A DNA stretch of 64,000 bases. It comes from Camarhynchus parvulus. Taxonomy: Eukaryota; Chordata; Aves; Passeriformes; Thraupidae. Of the stretch, positions 34,898 to 48,975 are shown piece by piece (the stretch's first letter is position 1; the number at the start of each line of letters is the position of its first letter). The notes below the pieces were generated by a model. That model made no database searches, had not been told where the DNA came from, and saw nothing but the letters and a program-made list of their open reading frames with translations. The translations under genes were made by a program, and so were the position numbers. The DNA lies in assembly GCF_901933205.1 (NCBI RefSeq), contig NC_044576.1:6791024-6855023 (forward strand), written 5' to 3'.

Positions 34898-37523
34898 AAG
34901 CTCTTTGGTCATCCATAAGGACAGATATTACACTGGACATATAGAAATTAATTTGCTTGATTCCTCCTGTTCCAGTAATTATTTCTGGGAAGCTGTGTGT
35001 AGTTGGTTTTCCTCACAAAATTTTTTTGGTGCAATCACATTCTTTCTCCATCCATCTCTTTGTAATGTGAACTTGCTGACTGTTTTCAACCAAAAGTAAC
35101 TCCAGGTTTCAAGATGCTAAAGACAATAAATTTCTATGTTTTTTGTAAAGACAGGTGATCACATAGAGCAAAGATGTATTGCTGGCTCTCGAGCTCAGCC
35201 CTCATTCAGTGCTGGAGAATTTCCTCACATTTCCAGCCAGCATGATCGCCCCTGTCAGAAGCTGGGAGAGAAATATGCTGTCCTAATAGCTTTGGTAGCA
35301 ATCCAGAAATCTGAATGCCATTTGAACAGGACTTGGTTTTGAATGTGAAAGTGGATATTTTTCATTTTTTCCCTGTTGCAAGCAAACAGTGTCACCTAAC
35401 CCTTAATTGCTAAGGGGTCAACTTAATTGCTAAAGTCATCTTTTTTAGTTTTGAGCTGTGTATTTGCCAGCACTCATCCCTCTATTCCGGAATCAACTCT
35501 CCTTCATTCATGGCAGCAGGAGCATTGACTGGCAAATAATTGGATCCAGAGTGCACATTCTTGTGTGGTTATGCCCTCCCTTGTGCTGTACTAGATTCAG
35601 CTTAGTGTTGAGATGAATGAGTACCAGGCTTCTAACAGGTGTTTGTCTTGCCTTTTGCTGTCTCTTCTGCCTCCATTTCTTTCTTGATGCTTGGAAAACG
35701 CTTTTCTTCTTGTCTATGTATGAGGCAGTAAATTATTAGTACTAAATTATTTTGATGTATTAACAGGGCACTAGGCTCTGTTAGGCTGAGTTAACCTCTT
35801 TACCCCTTAACATCAGCAAGTAGAAAAAGATGTTTCTTTAATCTAAATTACCTGCAGTACTCTTTACTTGAAGACACAAAAGTTATTTCCTTTACCATTT
35901 TTTTCTTGGGAAAGTAGAATTCATCTGTCTCTCTCTCTGACCTCAGTAACATCTTTCCTCCTGAGAAGAGAAAAAAAGCAGAAAGTATCTCCACATAATT
36001 GTTTTTCTCCTTTATTTTCTGTCCTCTTTGTGACTGCTACAGTAATGTAGTGACCCCATATTATATCCAGTGTCAGCTCCCAGTCAAATAGAATTAACTC
36101 TTTTTTTGAAAACCATCTCACAGAAAATTTAAGTGATCACATAGTTTTACCTCCCTGAAATGACTAGACATGCTGCACTTTCTGTTTTACTTTGCTTTTT
36201 AAAGGAATGAGAAGCTACCCTAGCACAACCATCACTTTGATCCTCTAACGATCATGAATATTGTAGGAAGTATCTCTGTCATTTAACCTTGCTAACATGT
36301 ATTTTACCTCTGAGATAACATTAATTAGTACTTTCTAGTAGCTGTGAGTTTGCTTCATAGTGAAATTTTGTGTAAATGAAAATGTAGCAGCTGCATGAGG
36401 TACTTGGTGTTACGATTAGGCTGTGAGTCAGCTCGTCACAGCTGAGAGGGGATCTTTTCTTGGTGCTGGCTCTCCATCACTGCACTCACCTGTGCTGCTG
36501 AAGGCTCTGTTAGCCAGGTCAGACAGCCATACCCTCCCTGCTGCTCAGGGTGCCTTTGATCCAGCCAGCCACAGGACACTGTGTGTGCTGCATTCTGCTG
36601 GGTGCCAGGGCTGCTGGCTTACACAGCCAGCTGTTTGTGCTGCCCCCAACACCCAGGAACACATCCTTTACAATTCTGTGTGTCTGCATACCCTGGCTGC
36701 ATGCTCTGTTTAGATCCTTTTATTTTTCCTTGGCTCCATATGATCAGATGCACACAGGACGTGGCCTTCATAGGGCACGAGATAAAGGAGTCAGCAGAGC
36801 ATGAAGAGACGGCCTGGCTGCATCTTGTTAGGAAGTGCTGCCTGTGTGTGCTCAGAGTGGGTTATGTAACTGTCCTGGATGTGCAGCATCCCTGCCTGTG
36901 CCAGCCTGCCAGGCACACTCAGGGCAGCACACACATTTCTCTGCAGCCCCACTTCCAGCACGGTGTTACGCCCATTAGAGGAGCAAATTGAGTAGGCAGA
37001 ATTAATGGTGGAACTGAAATGAAGGTGCTTGCCAGGCTTTCAGGGCTTGCTGGTAATGTTCAGAAATAAGTAATGCTGGCCTCTCATAATTGTTGTATGA
37101 GATCTGCAGATATAGTGGTTTTGCTTATTTTTCTATGGCTCCTACAAGGCCAGTGAAGTTGAGGTATGAATCCTTATCACTACAGGCTCCTAAACATCCA
37201 CATCTGGATTAAATTGCTAAGATTCAGTAAAATTGCATAAGTTCAACCCTTAAGCAAAAGTTGTGAACTGAGGCATAATCGTGTCATCTTACAACTCTAA
37301 CAACAATTTGACTTTTGTCTTCACTGTGTGTATGTTGAGATATCAGGCCAGTAATTCACATGTGAGGTTGAGCACAGCTTCCCTTTGCTTTCATGCTCCC
37401 AGGGAAACAAACTGTGTCATGATTTAGCAAATTTGGCATAATCCACTCTGTGAGCAAAACAAAAATGGAATTCATGAAAGACAGACATATGCATATTTAT
37501 TTTCATGTTGTTTTCTTCCACAG

Positions 37524-37622
37524 AATGATATCACACCGTTGCACGTTGCATCAAAAAGGGGAAATGCAAATATGGTCAAACTCCTACTTGATCGAGGAGC
37601 TAAAATTGATGCCAAAACAAGG
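37524..37622 (+). CDS. ANK3: Ankyrin-G exon, ankyrin repeat R8
   Basis: A 99-base phase 0-0 exon encoding [20 protein letters not shown] to DAKTR (window residues 237-269). The ND start and NANMV are typical of ankyrin-G; ankyrin-B has NG and NTNMV. The acceptor is TTCTTCCACAG and the donor AGG before GTAAGC. Confidence 0.97.
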
Positions 37623-40600
37623 GTAAGCTCAAGTGTGAGTGCTGTGAGTGGCTGTGTGGAATGACTGCCTCTGACCTGTGTGTTGCTGTAGAGCTTAAAT
37701 CATTCATCTTCCCAGGAGGCTGCTACAGCTGCACTGCATTTATTTTTAATGAAATTATTGCAGTAGGATACTAACATTTTACATCTCTTACAGCAGTGTG
37801 TGAAACACCAAGGATGACAAAGCCCAGAGCCTACCATTTTCCATGTTTCCTTTCCAGTGTTTAATTAGGAGCTGCTTTTATCTACTTGGGAGTAGAGGTG
37901 AAAGTACAGGAACATGCTAAAAGACAAGAATTCAAGTCAGATATTTCAGAATTTGAATGCCAGCAGGGTAACTTTGAGCTGCAGTGTGTGTTTGCCTGTC
38001 ACTATCCACAGGCAGTGTCACAGGGTGTGCTGTGGCTGATGATTGTGCTGCAGCTCAGGCTCTGTGTGGGATTTGTCAGCACATGGGTGGGGCACAGGGA
38101 TGGTTTCCATGAGGCTGACACCTAACTCAGTGCCCTCAATGACTTAGAAACTCAATGCATGTAGTTATGTCTAACTGCTGAAGTTAAAACCCAACTAAAC
38201 CAGGGATATTTTATTTACTTACACAGCAGAAAAAAAAAAAAAAGGAAAAAGTTCAAATGTTTGGAAGTAAATTGTAAATCTGGAACTAGTGGTGCTGTGG
38301 GCTGTCAGGGCAGTCTTTGCAACGCACTCCTGTGTGTGCAAGGCAGCTCTAAAGAGCTGTCCCAGTAACTTTCTGTCTGACAATTATAATTTTCTTGACA
38401 TATTAATTTATCACGTCTACCTTTTCCATTTTGAATTCGTCTGTATACATTCTACCATTCAGAATCATTCTAAGCAAAAGAAATGAATAGCCTAAGAATA
38501 GTTTTTCTACAGTTGTGCCTGTATTCACAGGTTTTTGTTTGGTTACTGTAGTGCCTGAGATTTCCTGCAGTGCTTGTTAGGCACATTTGTGTTTTTGTTC
38601 TCTGTTGAATTCAGAAACTGGGTCAATTTATTTTGTCATCTCTTCGTTCTCTCCACATGTTCTTCCTTATTGCTTCTATTTTACCTTTAGCAGCTGATGG
38701 TTTATTTCTAAAATGTTTAAGTTCTTTTCTAGTTGGGCAACAACATGGAAGAGATGACTCCTCATGGTTAATGTGGACAGTGGGTATAGTTCCTGGACTG
38801 AAATTCCAGCCTCCTCTGTGCCACATAGGGGTACCAGGATTAGGGGAGTGCTTCTGCCTTGTGGTGGGGAGGGACACTGTTTGGTGGTGTGTGACAGATG
38901 TGCATTTGGTCAGAGCAGGGAGGAGGGGACTTGGTGGGGGATTAGTTGCTTCCCTCTGCAAGTATTTGTACGGCCCACTGCAGTCCAAACCATTAGGGAC
39001 CAGTACTTTAAATAGTTGGAGTCAAGTTAGTTCTTTCAGTTAGGAAAATTCGTGCTCTGCTTCATTTCCTCTGTCACAAGCTCGGGGTCAGACACTGGGA
39101 TAATTTATGTAACTAAAAATACAGGCTGGGACGGAAACAGGATCTAGGAAGAGGGCAGAAGCATTAACAGCTCCTGAGGCTGGCACAGCTTCCCACTGAG
39201 GCAAAGGCAGCGATGAGGGTGGCTCACGAAGCGCTGGCTTGTTTTTCCTGGCTCCCCCAGAGACTGCTTGCTTCCCCAGCCACCCATGCTGTGCAGAGGC
39301 CAGGAGGGATGTGCACAGCTCCTGCTGGACGTGTGTCACTCACGGCTGTGCTGGCTGGCGCTGGCAGGGGCAGCTGTCCTGCAGTCAGGGCTGGGTGAGG
39401 CTGCGCTCCCGGCGCCTCGCACCCTGCAGGAGCCCCAAAGGGAGCAGCACCAGCAGGGCTCAGACATCGGTACCAAAAGCCAGAGAAGGCTGAGAGGTGC
39501 AGGGTGGAAAAAGGGCATTGTTTCAGGAGAGCCTGCCTGGTTCTCATATTCAATAGCAAAGATGAATTGCTCTGAGCTGGCACAACACATGTTCCTGCTA
39601 ATTCTCTCCTGTTGTTCCAACCTGACCCAATGTTGTTTTCCAAGGCTGAGCAATTAAGATATGTCAACTTTACAGATATTCTTTTTTTTTTTTAATCACT
39701 ATTTTTCTTTTCAATGTCCCAGATGTAGAATGGCCCTACAAAAATACAGGCTCTGGTCATATCCTTTACAACAGCATCACCACTGCTGAATGCATTGAAA
39801 GGCAAAGAGCAGCTGAGGCTGTCTTTTCTGATACATGTGTCAAGCCCTGCTTATCAGCTGGATGCCCAGGCACAGCCCAGCCTTGTGTGTTCTGTGAGGG
39901 CAGGTGCTGAATGCACACACAGCTTGATAACAGGTGGGATTTGCATGTGAAAATAAGTGAGTCTCCCAGTGCCATATTTATAAATGTGAGACCTCTCTCT
40001 TTTTTTCTATTTCTTTCTAAGACATTAACAGAATTTTCGTATGTAAGAGATAAGCGGATTTTTTTTTTCTATTAGGATAGTTTTTTTTATCTTGGGCATT
40101 ATGATATATTTTAATTCAAAGATTGATTATTGAAGACAAAATGCCTCCTTAAAGGTAAATGGCAAAGGTTCTCTACCCTTATGAAAGGATTAAAAAAAAA
40201 AATCTTGAAATTTCTGGTGTCTACTGCACAGGAAGAGAAACTCTTAGACCTTTTTTTCTCCTGTTTCGTGTCTGTATCTCACCTTTAAATGAGAATGCAG
40301 AACATACTGTTTTGTGTTGTTGACCAAACAGTAACAGAGCCAGGATTTGCTAGTCTGACTCTTAGATGGGACAGATTTATCTATTCAGCTGGCATTTTGT
40401 TCCTGCAATCCATCCTCTGTATGGGATACTGGAATACTCTCCACATAATGCTTTTTTTTATTGTTCACAAAACAAGTAATTTTATAGATAAAATTATGAA
40501 AAGCCTTTCCTGAGCAATAAGTAAGTTGAGGTAATGATTTCTTTTCCTTAGTCATTAACATGAGCATTTGCATTTGCTGCTGACAGATGGTCCAGGAAAC

Positions 40601-43600
40601 TGCAGTGCTGAAGTACTGCACAAAAGGTTAACACGAAGGGCTAAATCCTTATCCTGTTTAAATTACTCTAAAAGTAATCCAGGAGCTCCCACTTTCTCTG
40701 GATTCATTAGGACTGGGATTTGATGAGCACCATTATACTCTTACACACCTGCACACTGTAGCTGGGACTTGAGAGAACATGTGAGACACATCCCAAAAAA
40801 ATGTTAAAACTATTTTGAGACTCAGACAAGCTTTTTTTTTTTTCCATTTTAGTTCATGCTATGTTGCATTGTTTATTTTAACCAGCTGTTCATCTTCCCT
40901 CTGTTTTCTTTTTGTGTGAGATGTCTAGCAACTGGTATTTAGGGCTGGGTACTGACTTCCTAAGGGTACCCCTCAAGAACTATGTGCTGCCAGGGCAGCT
41001 TTAATCATTCTGGTTTTTAGCCAAGATTCTGGGCAAAGGCCTGTTAATGCCTCATGTAACATGTTTACTGAATGTTGCCCTAATTATGTTTTTTCTGTCT
41101 TCCAGAAGAGACTTTAAAAAGTAAAATTTAATTAGAGAGGTTGATTAAATTAGCTTGATTTGCTTTGGCTGTCTAATACTGTATATGCCAAAGTGAATTT
41201 GTGTCTGAAGCAGGCAGCAAGCAAGTTTTAGCCTGGATTAACAGTAAGTGTTTTTAACCTTCATTCTACTGATTTTGCAGCTAAACAACAGGCCCAGCAC
41301 TCATATCTGCATGAAAACATGCGGGATATGCTCTTGGAAGATGCATCAGATCATGCATAAGCTGCTCCAGAAAACCCACATGTATTAAGATATGATACAA
41401 CTGCAGTAGCCCTGCCTTGGCATTCTGAGTGTGCTTTGCATGAGCAGGGAGGGCAAACCTTGTTTGTTGCCCTCTTGCCCAGAAGGGGCAGTTTGCCATG
41501 GAGTGAAGAATTCAGGAGAGCTGGAGCGTGGAGTGGGACAGAGCCCTGCTGGGCTGAGGAGTGCATGGAGATAAACCCTGGAGGCAGCAGGAATGGCCCC
41601 CCTGGGAATGTGTGCTGTTCCCTCTGGCCCAGGGGACAGGAGGGCCTGCTGCTCCTGCCAAGGCTGGGGACAGGCTCTGGGGGTTGGCTCAAACTCTGAC
41701 AAGCTCTGCTGAATATTTACATCACATTTCAGTTTTATTGTGCTTGGTTTCATCGCTCTTAGACCGGGTTAGAAGCTGATGCTCACTGGTGTGAGAGCTG
41801 TGTCACTGAGGCTGCTGTGGCTTTGGGAGACAGCCCAGGGGATGCCAGGATGCAGGGGGAATCCTGGGTGGGCATTGACAGGGAAGAGGTAGCAGGGGAG
41901 CACGAGGAGGCTGCTCTGTGCTGACCCCACGCTGCCCAGGGTCCCTTAAAGCCCTGCTGGTGGTGAGGAAACACACAGCAGCAGGAAGGCTCAGTCTCAG
42001 GGCAGTTTAGAGTCCAGTGTAACAAGATCAGAGAGCTACACAGGTACCTGAGTGTCAGCAGGGACAAGAAACAATGCTTAGGTCTCATATTTGTGTGTGT
42101 GTGTGTTTAAAAGAAAAGCTAAAGTAGGCAGCAGCCCCAGAGATGGGTGTGCAATGCTAATGGGAAGCTTGTACCTAATCATAGCTCCTCCTATTGTCCT
42201 CCTGGCTTTGCTGAAGCTGCTCTCAGGCTCTCTGGAGGGATAGATAATACAGATGATATGATTTATCATGTCAGTGCATACTTACGGAGTCCTTAATCTG
42301 CAGATTATTGTCATAATCGTTTGTAATGGTTTTTCTGAGCCATTGCAGGCTCATATTAAGGCAAGTTTGCTTCCTAATACATGTAGTAATTTTTATGCTT
42401 CACATGGTATAGTTTATGTGAACAGTAAATAAGCAACTAGAAAATCTCCTGACAAAGTCAGTGGAGTCTTGCTGAGCTCATAGCAATCTGTTTTAATCTT
42501 AGAATCTCTTTTTAAAAAAGAAGTCTTTCTCATCTGCATTTTAGATTACCCCTGCACATTTCTTTACCTGCTCTGTGTCAGGTGCCAATTAACTAAACCA
42601 GTGAATAGTGTAAAATCTGTGCAGCTAAATTATGTGTCTTGGAGTGTATTTGCTCTTTGCAGAGGGAGTCCTGACATCATGGGAACAATATCTGTAGAAT
42701 GTGATAATTATAGGAAGCAAAAAGAGTGAACCATCTAATGTACATGGTGATCTCCAGCTCTTGCCTACAGGTCTGTAGTTGCCTGGCCTTGCTGGGTTTG
42801 GTTTTCCTTCCCATACAAGCTTTCCTTTTTTTTGTAGGTGATACTTTCATATCAAATGTTTGTGTCTGCTCAGTACATTAAATGCCCTCACCTGTGGTAC
42901 AAGAAATATGCATTACCCATTTTAAACACTTCTGAAGCTATGGCAGAACATTTGCAACTCAGCTGAAAAATGCATCATTTGGGGGTTTTGGTATCTCTTC
43001 TCTTTGTCTTTACTTCAGTGTTTTGAGCAATTCATCTTGAATTTGTGTAGTATCATTTTAACAAGATGCACTTCCCAGTACTTTATGGGCTGAAATAGCA
43101 GGAAGAAGCAGAAATTACAATAGAATTGACTTGAGAGGTGTCAATAAGAACATTGTGGGCCAAGCTTCATTCATCTTGTGGGAACAAATGACTCCCTCAG
43201 TTAAGGGAGTTAAGTCTGAACCAAAAGATTTTTTTGTCTATGTCAAAAATATATGCCTTACTTTAAGTTAAAGAACAGGCACAATGAGAACCATGCAAGT
43301 TGTAAATGGAAGAAGCAGGAAAAGTTTATAATGAAAATTCCTACCTGTTATCTTCCATAGGTTTATCAGGAGCAGGCAAAAATGTAGAAGCAGGAGAATG
43401 TAAGGCTCTCTGAACCACGTCCTCCCTCTCCCTGGCTGCCCTCCACACTTTGCAGGGCTTAAGCTGATATTCCAGTAGAGTTTGGTTTAGGAATTACCAA
43501 AGAAGAATAATATAATTCCATGAGAAGTATTATTAAAGAGGTGCCTTAATAATACTTGCTATCATACAGAAATGGAGGAGGAGTGCATGTGTGTGAAGAG

Positions 43601-44374
43601 AGTATGTGAGAAGGAATTTTAGATAATCCCTTGTATAAAAATGATGTGACACACATATCTAGACAATACAACATATGTGTTTTAAGAGCAGTGGAAGACA
43701 CCAGAGAGAAGCTCCTTCCTTTGTGATTTGTATATGGAAAAACCAAAGTTTCTGAAAACTTTGACATCATTATTTGCAACAGGCAATAGGATGTTGACTA
43801 TTACTAAGCAAACTATTCCAAAAGGGCTATGGGCAGTTTGCCTTGACTCTAGGCCAGTCGTTCAGCTGGAGCTCACATAAGAACAGTCTGCACAGAGAGA
43901 CAGAAGTGAATCCAACATACTTCCATCACCTGGGATTAAGATGCTTTTCTCATCTGCTGCGCACTTGTCAAAATCAGTGTAATAAAAAAGTCTGAGGAGG
44001 ATTTTTTTCCCTCTCAGACTGACTGACTATCCACATACTCCAATGCATACTGACAAATGAGAGACCCACTTTTCTCCAAGCCATGCAGGCAAAAAGCACC
44101 TGAAGTGCAATCTCATCTTTTTCTTGCATGTGCAGTGAGGGCCTGGAAGGAGCCCATTGCACGAACACCAATGTGATATGGCTATTTACATGTTCAGAAA
44201 ATCAGAGCCAGGGTGTGCTCTGTTGGTTTGAACAAACAGGTTCAAGTGTTCATCTGCAGAAGAGCAGCGCCTTGCAGGAATTAATGAGCCTCCTGGGACA
44301 TCACAGGCCTCTACAAAAGTGTGCAGGACTTCAGCATGTCTGACACTAATGAGTTACAACTCTGTATCCCACAG
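37623..44374 (+). other. ANK3: Intron R8-R9 (6.8 kb)
   Basis: No gene recognised. It includes a poly-A run (about 38229-38242), a GC-rich patch with overlapping chance frames on both strands (39170-39530), T-rich runs (39681-39692, 40060-40090, 40831-40843) and a short TG microsatellite (42092-42106). It ends in the acceptor TGTATCCCACAG. Confidence 0.88.
42092..42106. repeat. (TG)7 microsatellite
   Basis: Seven TG units in a row within the intron. It is short and of no evident function. Confidence 0.95.
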
Positions 44375-44473
44375 GATGGGCTGACCCCCCTCCACTGTGG
44401 AGCAAGAAGTGGCCATGAGCAGGTTGTAGAAATGCTGCTGGATCGTGGTGCCCCTATTCTTTCCAAAACCAAG
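44375..44473 (+). CDS. ANK3: Ankyrin-G exon, ankyrin repeat R9
   Basis: A 99-base phase 0-0 exon encoding [20 protein letters not shown] to LSKTK (window residues 270-302). [10 protein letters not shown] and APILSKTK are ankyrin-G residues; ankyrin-B has HCAARSGHDQ and LLARTK. LLDRGAP carries the consensus glycine where human ankyrin-G has alanine. The donor is AAG before GTAACT. Confidence 0.97.
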
Positions 44474-47400
44474 GTAACTGATCCTCTTTCCTGGTGGGAT
44501 AATCCTTGCACCTTTTTTTTTCTTTTTCCTGATGTAATTCTGTATGTCTCATATATTTAAGGGTTTGGCACTAACTTTCCTATTTCTTAGTTATTTAAAG
44601 TAACTGTGTGGGAGCTCTCCAAAGTGAATGCCGTATGTAGAGCACGTCTGCATATGTAAAATGTGTTAAATCCAGATATACAAGAAAAGATTTCTGTGCC
44701 AACCAAACAGGCTTGTGTGGCAACCCTATCCCTCAGAATTTCAGTAGCTGAAGAACTCTGTGTCTATCCTGGAATAAATACACGGTGATTACAATAAATC
44801 TTCAGCTTGTACCAATTTACCCTAAGGCTAGAGAAGAGACAAGAGATAAAAATAGAGCAATGTCCCTTTGCAGAGACAGCTCATATTTCCTAAGGACTTA
44901 GCCTGATTATCAGATTATCTCCTTTCTGTCTCTCTACAGTTTACCATGCAAAATTCTTCCTGGTAATTTCAAATCACCTGTGCCAGGGTGCGCAGATTGC
45001 TGTAGACCCAAGGGCTGGCATTAAAGGAGGCACTTGCCAGAACTCTGCAGGCAGTGGTCTCTGCTGTGCTGTTACTGCTGATTTCCAATCTCAGAGCAGC
45101 AGCCTGCTTTGCACCACTGCAATCCATGGCTTCCCCATTCAGGGATGACATTTGGGCTGTGCAGTTTGTTGAGGTTCTTTCCAAAGATAACCTTCCACTA
45201 CATTTTTTTTTTTTCCTTAGTCTGTAACCAATGTGTTTCAACAACATTTCTTTTCTGTTGTTATTTCTTTTCTCTCTCTGTCATCCTGTCCTATCCTGTC
45301 TCAGCACCCTTCTATATTCTGCTTTTCTCCTCCTTCCTTTTTTTTGCCCCTTTACTGGATTATATTTAGCATTTGTTTGGGGAGGTTGGCACCAGCTTTC
45401 CTCTGCTCAGTGAGTCACTGGCAAGGGCTGTCATGGGTAATCTGACAGACAGTTTTCACCCATCCTCTGCATGTGGAATTTCCATGGGCTCCCACAGCCC
45501 TGGCTTGCAAGCTCCATGGGCAGGGGAGAACCACAAGGGGCTGTCTAGGACCCCCTTGGGCCACATCTGCCACTCTTGGAGCCTAGAGCTCATACTCCAG
45601 GGAGAAAGGCTCTTCCACCCTCTTGGAAAGCTCTTTTTATCACTTAGAGGAAAAAAACCAAACCCAAACCACCACCAAAACAAAACTGCAAAACCCCCAA
45701 CCAAACAAAAAATCCCACAACAACAAACCAAAGGACACCCACATAAACATACACCCTATTTCTTCCATTTCCACCATTGTAAATGAAAACCTCTCCTAGG
45801 GAATTACACTTCTTTGTTGAGTGGATGTTGTATTTTCAGGTGTTACCCCTAAACTTAAGCTGCTGTTCAAGGACTGTAGGTTTTGAATTTGTTGCTCTTC
45901 CTGAGCAGACTCACAGAGCCTAGCCCAGAGTTCACTAGACAAAATCAGGCAGATTACAAGGGATAGTGGGTTAGAAATTGCCTAAGGCTGAGAGACAGAC
46001 TGGATGTTGATCTGCAGAGGCTTATATAAACAACTTCTGCAAAATAAGAGCCTCCTCTGGAAGAGGGAAAGCTGTTACATGTTAAAAAGTGAACAGAAGA
46101 AAGTGCAGAGCTTCCTGCATTTCCTTCTGGCGTGTTAATTTTACCACTTTCAGAAGGTGAGCTAGGAAGTAGCTGTACCTCTGAATGGCACAAATGAATT
46201 CATTCATTTGGCACTAAACTGCAGTACTGTCCTCTGCAAAAATAAGTGGCTCCGTTCTCTTTAAATTAAGTCATATATTATTGGAAATAGGACACATCTT
46301 TGAAAGAATTTGAACTTCACAAAGTTTTCTCATGTTATATAAAACTCTTTCAGAATAATAACCAGGCTGCAGTTTGATAGCTATTTCCTGCTAGAGATGG
46401 TTTAGTGTAGTGCTGACCCTTTTTTGCACTGGGAGAACCTTAGATTTATTTTCAGGGAAGGTGGAGACCTAATGGATTATATGGGGGTTTCTACAGGCAA
46501 AATTGAAAGAGAATTCTAGTCCTGAACATGCCAATGATTTTGAGTGTAAGAAATGATATCCCTGTCAGTAACCGTCCATCTTTTTTTAATTACTGGTTTT
46601 CCAGACTTTGGCTCTTTGTCTTTTTCTTTTCTCTCACCCTAGAGTTAATGGCACTTTCCCAGATTAAAGCTCTTTGACACAGCTGCAAAATAAGCTCAGA
46701 AATTTTATGTTTATCTAGTCAGACAGCTGATACTTTGTTTCATCTCTATGGTTCTGTTTTGTTCTGGGGCTTTATTTGGTTGTTTTAAGGTACGGTGTGA
46801 CCTTATGGTCCTTAATGGGCAATATCTTTGATTAATCTTGAACTTTTTCTTTCCCTTTTAATATTTTCTTGGCAATCTTTAAAAAAACAGTAATGTAAGA
46901 GTATTTATAAAGTGGTTCCATCCTAAAGTACCAGATCATTTCTTAGGGTCATTGTTGGGCTGTCTCTCACAAGAAGGATGTGGGCCTGGAAAACACCTTT
47001 ACATGTAATATTTTTATTTTGAATGTGGCATTGAAATATTGACTTGTGTAAGATTATACAGTATCATCAACTGCAACAGAACTAAGCCTGGTTTAGGGTA
47101 AAACAAAAGACAATTTTCCAATTTTATTTTTGTCTTTTTTATCTTCTTTAGCATCCAGTCTTGTCTCTTAATTTTCTGTGTGAGGTCTGGCTAGCTGCTG
47201 CACTTCTGACATCCATGACAGATTTTTATCAAGTATTTTGCTGATTTTTCAAATTGGCTCTGTTTCTTCCTTTCTTTTCCATCCATGTCAGTCTTTTTGG
47301 TACAAATCTCTCCTATGAGGGAGTCTCATATCAACTTCTCAATCTCTGACTCCATTAGTAAGCAATGGTTTATTGGCTGTTACTGTGAAGAATGACACTT

Positions 47401-48975
47401 TTCACCCAAAGGATCTTTCTTATAAAAATGGAGCAGGAGGGTGTTTAAAGTTTCGTGATTTTTTTACTCTCACCTCTAAAGCATCATCAGTTATAAACTG
47501 TTACCAGGAGGACTTGGAGACCAAGGGAAATTAATCTTTTTTGTTCTGCTGTTAACTACACTAGAAGACAGTGAAAACATTTAAAATGCCTTGCTGGTAT
47601 GAAGCTTCCATGCAGATAATTGCTGTAGTAGCCTTTGGGAATGGGAGAGAGGCTTATCCAAGCCAACATAAATCACAAGTGAGATGCCCATGAGATAATC
47701 TTACTTGAAAGATGTTACTGTGTCCGAGAGTGTCTGTGTCTCAGCCCTGCCAGTAAACTGCTCCCCAGCTCTGACAGGATTCACCTGTTTGCTTTCACCA
47801 TCCTGCTTCCGTCTCGATTTAAAGCATTGCTCCACGGCCTATTTCCACCTTTCTTTGGAGTTCTGGCTGTTACCACATGGCTGAGGGAAGGGTCTGTGTC
47901 GGAGCCCGAGGTCCCGGCTGGTTTTGCCTTTGCTGGCTGCGGTCACATGAGGGCACTGCGCCTGTGAGCAAAGGTTTGTGTTTCCCGATGCAGACACAGT
48001 GTGCTGGCAGTCACTTGCAGCTTATAAACCATTGTGTGCTGCTACAAGAATAGATTCTGCACTCAAAACTAATTTTGACATCAGAAGAATCGAGTAAAAA
48101 AAGCCCCTACAGCTGGAAGGAGGAGCTATGTACTGCTGCTAACAAAGGCTCTTTCCTTCTGGTGTGTATTTTTAATCTTTCATCATGAAATAGTGTCAGT
48201 CCTTTCAATTTTTGAGAATTTTCTCTCATGGTTTTATTCTGGAAATATAATATGTTTTGGCAGCTTGTTCACTATTTTAAACATGGCAAGACACAATTCA
48301 CTGGCACATGAGTCTCCCTCAGGTGTTTCCCTGGTGGAACAGCTTTACCACTGCTGCTGGTAGGTCACAGCATGGAGGTTTTATTCAGAGATTTTTAGCC
48401 CAGTTGAAACTTCTGGTGTTTTACCAATGTGGACTGGGAAAAGTGGTCTCCAGAGCTGGATGATGTGGTGTTAAGCATGTGTACAACCCAAATTCAGGAA
48501 AACATGAGTGGAGGGATGAAGGAAGGCTGTAGTGTTCGCTGAGGGATGCTCTGACCTGTGCTGTCATGCCTGGTTTATACAGGTCACATTTAGAGTGGTG
48601 AGTTTAACTCAGCTTTAAAAACCAGCAAATTTCCTGGCTGGGATGTTAAGAGTCTCAAAGTGCTGTTCCTCATGTACCTCAAGTAAATTGAGCAGCTTGT
48701 CTGAGACATGCTGGTGGAAGGAAGCTGCATTTAGAGCATGGCTGGTATGTTATGACAGTTTTTCAGTGTGGGGCTGCTTACAAACTCTAACCAAACAAGC
48801 TCCAAATTCTGGAGTAAGAACCCCCATCCTTACACTGAACATGTTAAGTTTATTTTGGGTTCTCTCTGAGCTTGTAAAATTCTTCATACAACAAACACTC
48901 CCAAGAACGACGTGGAGGAGTTTCCCTTCTCTGAGCATCCTCTAACCCATCCGTGCTGGGTTTGTCTGTTGGCAG
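44474..48975 (+). other. ANK3: Intron R9-R10 (4.5 kb)
   Basis: Non-coding. It contains a pyrimidine-rich stretch (about 45200-45370), an A/C-rich simple repeat (45650-45740) and a short palindrome around 46191-46205. A chance frame of 100 codons runs up to the acceptor of the next exon (48643-48945). The acceptor is GTCTGTTGGCAG. Confidence 0.88.
45650..45740 (+). repeat. A/C-rich low-complexity repeat
   Basis: Diverged CCAAA/AAACCC units, almost without G or T. Similar short A/C-rich strings occur at 50436-50460 and 60990-61015, so this is a recurring simple-sequence type in this genome. Confidence 0.75.

Larger units (their letters stand above)
28335..37523 (+). other. ANK3: Intron R7-R8 (9.2 kb, longest complete intron here)
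   Basis: No recognisable gene. It contains a purine-rich stretch on the + strand (about 28740-29050), an AT-rich block dense in TAAT/ATTA (29180-29300), a 2 x 32 bp tandem duplication (32168-32231), a 12-bp hairpin (33414-33443), an 18-bp palindrome (34880-34897) and a short CT run (about 35926-35940). Frames up to 157 codons (for example 33115-33588 on the minus strand) show no known domain. The intron ends in the acceptor GTTTTCTTCCACAG. Confidence 0.88.

Noticed and set aside
39224..39667. Several overlapping frames (84-147 codons) on both strands in a GC-rich patch
   Set aside because: Mutually overlapping, none with a known motif; they follow from local GC content in the intron.
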